In this document: piece by piece, positions 6,828 to 11,381 of the stretch
How positions within the stretch are numbered: position 1 is the stretch's first letter
Layout of the letters: every line of letters starts with the position of its first letter
Assembly: GCA_018241865.1 (NCBI GenBank)
Contig: JAFECY010000074.1
Location: forward strand, 1 to 11,381
Reading direction: 5' to 3'
DNA: 11,381 nt
Origin: Pseudomonadota bacterium
GTDB lineage: Bacteria; Pseudomonadota; Gammaproteobacteria; Burkholderiales; Burkholderiaceae_D
Made by a program: the position numbers and the translations under genes
Notes under the pieces: generated by a model
Databases searched by the model: none
Told to the model about the DNA's origin: nothing
The model's input: the letters and a program-made list of their open reading frames with translations, nothing else

Positions 6828-7786
6828 GAACGCGGTGCGTGGTTGTTGAAATACACGCCGTGTGGTGAGCGTCCGACCGGGATCAGCTTGATGACCTTGC
6901 GGCTGGCGACATCGATCACCGCCACTTTTTTGATCCAACGCAGCGTCGCCCACAAGGTTTTGCCGTCAGCGGTCAGCTCCATGCAATCCGGGCCGCCGGG
7001 GACATTGATGGTGGCGATATTCGTGAGCGTCTGCTGGTCGATGATATTGATGGTATTGGAGACGCGATTCGAGACGAAGACATGGCGTTTGTCGCCCATC
7101 GGCAGGAAATTGTGCGCACCTTCGCCAGCTTTGATTTTTCCGACCGTCTTTTGCGCACGCCAGTCGATCACTTCGACATAGTCGCTGCCCATGATGCCGA
7201 CCAGCAGATACTTGTCGTCGGCAGTCATCAGGATGCCAGCCGGCAGCTTGCCTACCGGCAGCGTCCATTTAAGCGATTGCGTTACCAGATCGATGGCGCT
7301 GATTTGGTCGCTGCCCTGCTGGGTAATGAACACCATCTTGCTATCGGCGCTAAAGGCCATATGGCTCGGCATCTTAGCCAGCGGAATGCGCTTGGAAAGC
7401 TTCAGGTTCTGGCCGTCGTACCCATAGATATCGACCCGATCCATACGCAGCGCATTGGAGACGAACCATTTTTGATCAGGTGAAAAACCAATCTGGTAAG
7501 GATCGATGATGTCCTTGATGCGGCGCTGGATCTGGCCGGTTTTCGGATCGAGGAAAATCAGCTCGTTGCCAACCGCGCTGGCGACGATCAAGGCTTTGTT
7601 GTCGGGCGTCGCCATCAAGTGATGCGGTTCTTTGCCGACCGCCAACGTGCTAATTTCCTTATACGAATCCTGATCGATCAGGCTGACCGTGGCGTCGCGC
7701 GAATTGAGCACCACCACCACATTGGCTTGGGCCGCACCGGTCAGCCAAAGCAGGGGCAGGAAAAACCAGACACAAAAACGGGACAT
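6824..7786 (-). CDS. exported YVTN/YncE-type beta-propeller protein
   Basis: A 320-residue protein with a signal peptide (MSRFCVWFFLPLLWLTGAAQ, cut likely after Ala21) and about seven repeats of the YVTN beta-propeller type. Repeat cores include VVVVLNSRDATVSLID (23-38), ALIVASAVGNELIFLD (65-80), VFITQQGSDQISAID (152-166), LLVGIMGSDYVEVID (194-208), VFVSNRVSNTINIID (236-250) and LWATLRWIKKVAVID (278-292), with His in the PHH and SPHG loops (His55, 56, 309). Such propellers act in the periplasm as ligand- or protein-binding scaffolds, and some relatives occur with quinoprotein systems; no enzyme activity can be assigned. The ATG at 7786 is chosen because a TTG two codons earlier has no better ribosome site and the signal peptide starts well at 7786. 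It is first in the coupled operon and ends in a 4-nt overlap with the deacetylase gene. Confidence 0.85.
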   Translation of the reverse strand: MSRFCVWFFLPLLWLTGAAQANVVVVLNSRDATVSLIDQDSYKEISTLAVGKEPHHLMATPDNKALIVASAVGNELIFLDPKTGQIQRRIKDIIDPYQIGFSPDQKWFVSNALRMDRVDIYGYDGQNLKLSKRIPLAKMPSHMAFSADSKMVFITQQGSDQISAIDLVTQSLKWTLPVGKLPAGILMTADDKYLLVGIMGSDYVEVIDWRAQKTVGKIKAGEGAHNFLPMGDKRHVFVSNRVSNTINIIDQQTLTNIATINVPGGPDCMELTADGKTLWATLRWIKKVAVIDVASRKVIKLIPVGRSPHGVYFNNHAPRS

Positions 7787-7825
7787 GAACAAATCACTTC
7801 ATACAAGAAAGGCGCGAGGGTGGCT

Positions 7826-7831
7826 ATTTTA
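7826..7831 (-). promoter_or_regulatory. weak -10 candidate for the propeller-led operon
   Basis: TAAAAT reads on the minus strand at 7831-7826, about 40 nt upstream of the propeller start codon. At 17-bp spacing the -35 position is CCTTTC, a poor match, so activation or another sigma factor may be needed. An inverted repeat GGAGC-N6-GCTCC at 7853-7868 lies just upstream. Confidence 0.3.
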
Positions 7832-7960
7832 CCGTGCGACAAAGGAAGGAAAGGAGCAAACACGCTCCGGCATGCGCAAATAACGCGCGAGAGGCGTAAA
7901 AAGCATACAGTCTGGACAGGCGTTCGATGCAAACGGCGCGGTAAACCCCGACAAATGCCC

Positions 7961-7969
7961 TGCTACAAT
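7961..7969 (+). promoter_or_regulatory. extended -10 promoter for FKBP and ACBP genes
   Basis: TGCTACAAT (7961-7969) combines a TGn extension with TACAAT. No good -35 box is present, as is typical of extended -10 promoters. Transcription would begin near 7976, giving a leader of about 26 nt to the FKBP start. Confidence 0.55.
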
Positions 7970-8001
7970 GCCAACATCCTCTCCCCCTACCAAGGAAAAC
8001 T

Positions 8002-8358
8002 ATGTCCCTGACCATGACGGCCACCGGCCTCCAATATGAAGATATCAACATCGGCGCAGGCGCGGAAGCCGCCGCCGGCCAGCACGTCAGCGTCCACTAC
8101 ACCGGCTGGCTACAGAATGCCGACGGTAGCGCCGGCAGCAAATTCGATTCCAGCAAAGACCGCAACGAACCTTTCGACTTTCCGCTCGGCGCCGGCCATG
8201 TCATCAAAGGCTGGGATCAGGGTGTGCAAGGTATGAAAATCGGTGGCGTGCGCCGGCTGGTGATCCCCGCTGCGCTCGGCTATGGCGCACGCGGTGCCGG
8301 TGGCGTGATTCCGCCGAATGCAACGCTGATTTTTGAAGTGGAACTGTTGGGCGTTTGA
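8002..8358 (+). CDS. FKBP-type peptidyl-prolyl cis-trans isomerase
   Basis: A 118-residue single-domain FKBP with no signal peptide, so cytoplasmic. It accelerates cis-trans isomerisation of Xaa-Pro bonds in folding proteins. Visible family elements are VHYTGWL (31-37), FDSS (48-51), the active-site strand-helix VIKGWDQGV (67-75) with Trp71, ALGYG (91-95) with Tyr94, and [14 protein letters not shown] (103-116). The length matches minimal FKBP12-like bacterial proteins; there is no flap-inserted chaperone domain as in SlyD. The ATG at 8002 has AAGGA 5 nt upstream (7992-7996); a second ATG at 8014 is possible but lacks such a site. It is first in a likely two-gene transcript with the acyl-CoA-binding protein, 34 nt downstream. 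Confidence 0.95.
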   Translation: MSLTMTATGLQYEDINIGAGAEAAAGQHVSVHYTGWLQNADGSAGSKFDSSKDRNEPFDFPLGAGHVIKGWDQGVQGMKIGGVRRLVIPAALGYGARGAGGVIPPNATLIFEVELLGV

Positions 8359-8392
8359 TTCACCCACACCGCAACCTGCACCGGGAGACAAC

Positions 8393-8644
8393 ATGAGTCT
8401 GCAAGCCGAATTTGAACAAGCCCTGGCCGATTCCAAAAATCTGCCGGAACGCCCCGACAACATGACCTTGCTGAAAATGTATGCGCTGTACAAGCAGGCC
8501 AGCCAAGGCGACGCCGGCGGCGAGCGCCCCGGCATGACCGATATGGTCGGGCGTGCCAAGTGGGATGCTTGGGCGGCGTTGAAGAACACCGCGAACGAGG
8601 ATGCGATGCGCCAGTACATCGATCTGGTCGAGAGCCTGAAATAA
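8393..8644 (+). CDS. acyl-CoA-binding protein (ACBP)
   Basis: An 83-residue four-helix acyl-CoA-binding protein, which binds medium- and long-chain acyl-CoA esters in the cytoplasm and can act as carrier or buffer. The family core is plain: YALYKQASQGD (30-40) and RPGMTDMVGRAKWDAW (45-60). The residues equivalent to the known ligand contacts Tyr28, Tyr31, Lys32, Lys54 and Tyr73 of bovine ACBP are all kept, as Tyr30, Tyr33, Lys34, Lys56 and Tyr75. GGGAG (8383-8387) lies 5 nt before the ATG at 8393; a longer reading from 8333 would overlap the FKBP gene and add an unrelated tail. ACBPs are universal in eukaryotes and scattered in bacteria, mainly lipid-active proteobacteria. A link to fatty-acid or PHA metabolism is inference. 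Confidence 0.95.
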   Translation: MSLQAEFEQALADSKNLPERPDNMTLLKMYALYKQASQGDAGGERPGMTDMVGRAKWDAWAALKNTANEDAMRQYIDLVESLK

Positions 8645-8661
8645 ACGACGCATGCCTAGAC

Positions 8662-8691
8662 AAAAAACCGCGGCTTGTCCGCGGTTTTTTT
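8662..8691. terminator. bidirectional rho-independent terminator
   Basis: CCGCGG (8668-8673) and CCGCGG (8679-8684) form a stem around a 5-nt loop CTTGT. Six A precede it (8662-8667) and seven T follow (8685-8691), so it has a U-run in both directions. It serves the ACBP gene on the + strand and the converging membrane carrier gene, which stops at 8702, on the - strand. Confidence 0.92.
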
Positions 8692-8701
8692 GCGCCCTGC
8701 C

Positions 8702-10114
8702 TCAGCGAAAAAAGATCAGCGTCATGGCGATGAACAAGGGCATCAGCACCATGCACGACCACCCCAGATAAGCAAAGAATGACGGCATGCGGATGCCGCG
8801 CTCCTCGGCGATGGCCTTGACCATCAAATTGGGCGCGTTGCCGATATAGCTAACCGCGCCCATGAATACCGCGCCACAAGAAATCGCCGCCAGCGTCGGG
8901 GCGAAAGTCGTCATCAATACATGCGGATCGCCGCCGGCGGTATTGAAAAACACCAGATAGGTCGGCGCATTGTCGAGAAAGGCCGAGAGCACGCCGGTCG
9001 CCCAAAAATACATGGTATTGATCGGCTCACCGCTGGCGTCGGTGACGGCATTGACGACCGGTGCAAAGCCGCCGGCCGCGCCGGCGCGCAGCATGGCGAT
9101 GACCGGAATGATGGTGATGAAGATGGCGGCGAACAGTTTGGCGACTTCCCACATCGGTTCCCAAGAAAATGCATTACCGGCTCGCGCCGCCTGCGGCGTC
9201 AGCGTCAGCGATAGCAAAATGACGACGAGTAGCGCGCCATCGCGCAGCAGATTTTGCAATTCGACGGTGGTGCCGAACAGCGTGAAATCGACGCTAGGTT
9301 TCCACAAACCACTCATCAATACCAAGCCGATGATGGCAATCAATAACAAGAAATTGATCTTGCCGTCGAGGCGGATGGCGGCATCTGGGGTCGGATCGCA
9401 TTGGGGCGGCAATATGCCCTCACGCGCATAACGATAGTGGTCGAGCAGATAAAAAATGACGAGCAGCGCGCCGCACAGAAACAGCGTTTCCGGCAGGATG
9501 TGACGCATGGTCCAGAAGAAATCCACGCCCTTCAGGAAACCGAGAAACAGTGGCGGATCGCCCAGCGGCGTCAGCGCGCCGCCGGCATTGGCAACCAGGA
9601 AAATGAAAAAGACGACGACATGGGCGGCATCACGCCGGTTGTCGTTGGCGCGAATCAGCGGCCGGATCAGCAGCATCGCCGCGCCGGTGGTGCCCATGAA
9701 ACTGGCCAGCAGCGTACCCAGCGCCAGCAGGCCGGTGTTCAGGGCCGGCGTGCCGTGCAGATTGCCGCGCACGCAAATCCCACCGGCGACCGTAAACAGT
9801 GCTGTCAGCAGAATGATGAACGGAAGATATTCGCCCAGCAGCGCATGCGTGACCCCGTGCAAGACAGTGCTGCCGCCGAAAACCAGTACGCACGGCAGCA
9901 GGAAAGCCAACGCCCAGAACAGCGCCACCTTGCCGTAATGGCGATGCCACAGTTGTGGCAGCAGCAGCGGACACAAGGCAATCGACAGCAACAGGCCGGC
10001 GAAAGGCAGGCCCCAAACGACGCCCAATCCCGCGCCGTCCAGCTCCGCCGCACCGGCGGCAAGCGGCATGCAACAAGCCGACGCGGTCAACAAGGCCAAC
10101 AGGATGAAACGCAC
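8702..10114 (-). CDS. ion-transporter superfamily carrier (putative Na+/H+ antiporter or citrate-type transporter)
   Basis: A 470-residue polytopic membrane protein with about a dozen hydrophobic segments and a signal-like N-terminus (MRFILLALLTASACCMPLAA). Two internally related loop motifs typical of the ion transporter superfamily are seen: GTTGAAMLLIRPL (141-153) with NAGGALTPLGDPP (176-188) in the first half, and FLDNAPTYLVF (379-389) with YIGNAPNLMVKA (423-434) in the second. Homologues are annotated both as sodium:proton antiporters and as putative citrate transporters (CitMHS_2-like); the sequence does not decide. Translation starts at GTG 10114, preceded at 6 nt by GGGGG (10121-10125); the nearby ATG at 10120 is out of frame. 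It is a single-gene unit with its own promoter and the shared terminator at 8662-8691. Confidence 0.85.
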   Translation of the reverse strand: MRFILLALLTASACCMPLAAGAAELDGAGLGVVWGLPFAGLLLSIALCPLLLPQLWHRHYGKVALFWALAFLLPCVLVFGGSTVLHGVTHALLGEYLPFIILLTALFTVAGGICVRGNLHGTPALNTGLLALGTLLASFMGTTGAAMLLIRPLIRANDNRRDAAHVVVFFIFLVANAGGALTPLGDPPLFLGFLKGVDFFWTMRHILPETLFLCGALLVIFYLLDHYRYAREGILPPQCDPTPDAAIRLDGKINFLLLIAIIGLVLMSGLWKPSVDFTLFGTTVELQNLLRDGALLVVILLSLTLTPQAARAGNAFSWEPMWEVAKLFAAIFITIIPVIAMLRAGAAGGFAPVVNAVTDASGEPINTMYFWATGVLSAFLDNAPTYLVFFNTAGGDPHVLMTTFAPTLAAISCGAVFMGAVSYIGNAPNLMVKAIAEERGIRMPSFFAYLGWSCMVLMPLFIAMTLIFFR

Positions 10115-10143
10115 GGCATGCCCCCGCAGTTTTGATGCGCCTC

Positions 10144-10173
10144 ATTCTAGCCGGATGACAGAACCGCGCACAA
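10144..10173 (-). promoter_or_regulatory. promoter of the membrane carrier gene
   Basis: On the minus strand TTGTGC (10173-10168) and TAGAAT (10149-10144) form -35 and -10 boxes with an 18-bp spacer. Transcription would start near 10137, about 23 nt before the GTG start codon. Confidence 0.55.
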
Positions 10174-10254
10174 GGCATGGCATGGGTGTTGGCGGAATTT
10201 TGTCGGCTTTTACCGGCTGTTGGCGACACCAGCACTAGCCGTCCGGCGCGGGCA

Positions 10255-10272
10255 ACGCATTAGCTTATGCGT
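10255..10272. promoter_or_regulatory. near-palindromic candidate operator upstream of fdxA
   Basis: ACGCATTAGCTTATGCGT is an 18-bp palindrome broken only by one mismatched pair (T against T, either side of the central AGCT). Its centre is about 62 bp upstream of the expected fdxA transcription start, a usual place for a class I activator. It does not match FNR, Fur or IscR consensus as I know them. Confidence 0.4.
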
Positions 10273-10290
10273 AATCTGTATAACTCGGGT

Positions 10291-10319
10291 TTGTCTGAGC
10301 GGTCGAATTGCCTTAAAAT
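10291..10319 (+). promoter_or_regulatory. promoter of fdxA
   Basis: TTGTCT (10291-10296) and TAAAAT (10314-10319) are separated by 17 bp, an ideal sigma70 arrangement. Transcription would begin near 10326. Confidence 0.7.
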
Positions 10320-10419
10320 ACAAGGCCTTGCAACCGCTTGCGTCGAAGGGATTCCGACCCCAGATGCCAAATCGACTGCAGCCGTTTAGCCAAATCCAAA
10401 TTTCAGAAATAGGACTGTT

Positions 10420-10743
10420 ATGACCCACGTTGTGACCGAATCCTGCATCCGCTGCAAGTACACTGACTGCGTGGATGTGTGCCCGGTAGATTGCTTCCGC
10501 GAAGGCCCCAATTTCCTCTCGATCGATCCAGATGAGTGCATCGACTGTGCCGTCTGTGTGGCCGAATGTCCGGTCAATGCGATCTTTGCCGAAGAAGACG
10601 TACCGGCTGACCAACAACAATTCATCAAGATCAACGTCGAACTCGCCCGCAAATGGCCGTCGATCACCAAGACCAAAGGTGCACTGGCCGATGCCGACGA
10701 CTGGAAAGATACCCAGGACAAGCTGCAGTTTCTCGAACGCTGA
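10420..10743 (+). CDS. fdxA: 7Fe-type ferredoxin FdxA
   Basis: A 107-residue low-potential electron carrier with one [3Fe-4S] and one [4Fe-4S] cluster. The cysteines are Cys9, 12, 17, 21, 25, 40, 43, 46 and 50, the pattern of Azotobacter ferredoxin I shifted by one. By that comparison Cys9, Cys17 and Cys50 hold the 3Fe cluster, Cys21, 40, 43 and 46 hold the 4Fe cluster, and Cys12 and Cys25 are free. The C-terminal 50 residues ([20 protein letters not shown] and beyond) match the usual FdxA extension and length. ATG 10420 has AGGA 5 nt upstream (10411-10414). It is followed, after 85 nt with a strong hairpin, by a ferredoxin-NADP reductase gene in the same direction, its likely redox partner. 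Confidence 0.97.
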   Translation: MTHVVTESCIRCKYTDCVDVCPVDCFREGPNFLSIDPDECIDCAVCVAECPVNAIFAEEDVPADQQQFIKINVELARKWPSITKTKGALADADDWKDTQDKLQFLER

Positions 10744-10785
10744 TCGCATTGCCGCTTCTCCTAATTTGCCGCCATTGCACGACCA

Positions 10786-10812
10786 TCGCCGACCTAGATG
10801 TTAGGTCGGCGA
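10786..10812 (+). other. strong hairpin between fdxA and the reductase gene
   Basis: TCGCCGACCTA (10786-10796) pairs perfectly with TAGGTCGGCGA (10802-10812) across the 5-nt loop GATGT. It is followed by AAAA and not T, so it is not an intrinsic terminator on the + strand, nor has it a U-run on the - strand beyond its foot. It could protect the fdxA message, act as a processing site or influence translation of the next gene. Confidence 0.6.
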
Positions 10813-10828
10813 AAAATGACTCACTCCC

Positions 10829-11381
10829 ATGAAACAGGAAATCGATAAACGTATGGAAACCAGCGCCGGCCTCAACGCCCCCACCATCAACGCCGACAAA
10901 GCCCCAATTGAAACCGATGCCGTCATCATCGGTGCCGGTCCGGTTGGCTTGTTCCAAGTTTTTGAACTCGGCCTGCTGGAAATCAAGGCGCACGTCATCG
11001 ACTCGCTACCAGCCGTCGGCGGTCAATGCGTCGAGCTGTATCCTGACAAGCCGATTTATGACATTCCCGCCGTACCGGTTTGCACCGGCCAAGAACTGAC
11101 CGACAACCTGCTGAAGCAGATCGAGCCGTTCGAGCCGACCTTCCACCTGAACCAAGAAGTGACCGTGGTCGAGAAGCGCGAAGACGGCCGTTTCAACGTC
11201 GAAACGACCATCGGCACCCGCTTCATCACCAAAACTATTTTCATTGCTGCCGGCGTCGGCTCATTCCAGCCGCGCACCCTCAAGGTCGAGGGCATCGAAC
11301 AATACGAAGGCAGTCAGTTGTTTTACCGCGTCAAAGACCCGAGCCGCTTCCACGGTAAAAATTTGGTGATCTGCGGCGGCG
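10829..11381 (+). CDS. type 2 (thioredoxin reductase-like) ferredoxin-NADP+ reductase, 5' part
   Basis: The first ~184 codons of a flavoprotein that passes electrons between NADPH and ferredoxin; the gene runs off the right edge. Seen: the FAD-binding Rossmann motif GAGPVG (35-40), GGQCVELYP (64-72), [11 protein letters not shown] (136-146), and the start of the second, NADPH-binding GGG at 183 onward. The thioredoxin-reductase CxxC redox pair is not expected in this subgroup, and none is seen so far. Start choice is uncertain: ATG 10829 lacks a Shine-Dalgarno site, and in-frame ATG 10853 (residue 9) has AGGAAA about 11 nt upstream; family members usually have a short tail before the FAD motif, which favours the latter or another late start. 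It likely forms an electron-transfer pair with FdxA. Confidence 0.9.
   Translation, partial: MKQEIDKRMETSAGLNAPTINADKAPIETDAVIIGAGPVGLFQVFELGLLEIKAHVIDSLPAVGGQCVELYPDKPIYDIPAVPVCTGQELTDNLLKQIEPFEPTFHLNQEVTVVEKREDGRFNVETTIGTRFITKTIFIAAGVGSFQPRTLKVEGIEQYEGSQLFYRVKDPSRFHGKNLVICGG

Larger units (their letters stand above)
10115..10419. other. divergent intergenic region between carrier gene and fdxA
   Basis: These 305 bases hold no credible gene. They contain the carrier promoter (10144-10173, minus), an 8-bp direct repeat TGTTGGCG (10187-10194 and 10218-10225), an 18-bp near-palindrome (10255-10272) and the fdxA promoter (10291-10319). About 94 nt of untranslated leader would precede fdxA; I see no riboswitch fold I recognise in it. 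Confidence 0.7.

Noticed and set aside
6828..6953. Upstream extension of the polysaccharide deacetylase
   Set aside because: It lies within the propeller gene and would bury the signal peptide; ATG 6827 with an ATGA overlap is the natural start.
9401..10135. 244-codon Gln/Arg-rich open frame on the + strand opposite the membrane carrier
   Set aside because: Composition is the reverse image of hydrophobic codons in the carrier; no domain, start signal or promoter.
10187..10225. Direct repeat TGTTGGCG (two copies 31 bp apart) as a regulator site
   Set aside because: Eight bases repeated twice in GC-rich DNA is weak evidence, and the copies do not align with either promoter.
10786..10812. Intrinsic terminator after fdxA
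   Set aside because: The stem is strong but is followed by A and not T on the + strand, so I list it only as a hairpin.
1..11381. Mobile elements, tRNA/rRNA genes, CRISPR arrays or defence genes
   Set aside because: No terminal inverted repeats, transposase or integrase motifs, regularly spaced repeats or RNA gene folds were seen.

Overview
The window looks like a core chromosomal segment of a betaproteobacterium, most likely order Burkholderiales and close to Oxalobacteraceae. I infer this from a polyhydroxyalkanoate phasin of the phasin_2 type, a 7Fe-type FdxA ferredoxin next to a thioredoxin-reductase-like ferredoxin-NADP reductase, a small bacterial acyl-CoA-binding protein, moderately high GC and dense gene packing. 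I see no insertion sequence, integrase, tRNA, rRNA, CRISPR array or plasmid function. Genus cannot be fixed from the sequence alone.

Layout. (1) Positions 1-815, + strand: phaP with a clear sigma70-type promoter, three TGC/GCA dyads around it that resemble PhaR operators, and a strong terminator. (2) 850-7786, - strand, read from right to left: a secreted YVTN-type beta-propeller, a secreted NodB-type polysaccharide deacetylase, a membrane fatty acid hydroxylase/sterol desaturase family protein, an EI24/CysZ-like membrane protein, a stand-alone COG1058 (CinA N-terminal) protein, and a large DUF349 repeat protein. The first five are coupled by overlaps of 4, 1 and 4 nt and one 10-nt gap. The DUF349 gene follows after 48 nt holding a hairpin and a possible extended -10. 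(3) 7787-8001: a divergent promoter region. (4) 8002-8691, + strand: an FKBP peptidyl-prolyl isomerase and an acyl-CoA-binding protein, closed by a bidirectional terminator. (5) 8702-10114, - strand: an ion-transporter-superfamily membrane carrier. (6) 10115-10419: a divergent regulatory region with an 18-bp near-palindrome. (7) 10420 to the right edge, + strand: fdxA, an 11-bp-stem hairpin, and the first ~184 codons of a type 2 ferredoxin-NADP reductase cut by the window edge.

How they may work together. The phasin coats storage polyester granules. The five-gene minus-strand operon combines two exported proteins with two membrane proteins and a small nucleotide-processing enzyme, and may be an uncharacterised envelope lipid or glycan modification unit; this is inference from gene order and families. 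FdxA and the reductase form a plausible NADPH-ferredoxin pair. The best candidates for something undescribed are the tightly coupled operon, the altered metal-binding motif (TFDTG) in its deacetylase, and the unexplained dyads near the fdxA promoter and the reductase start.
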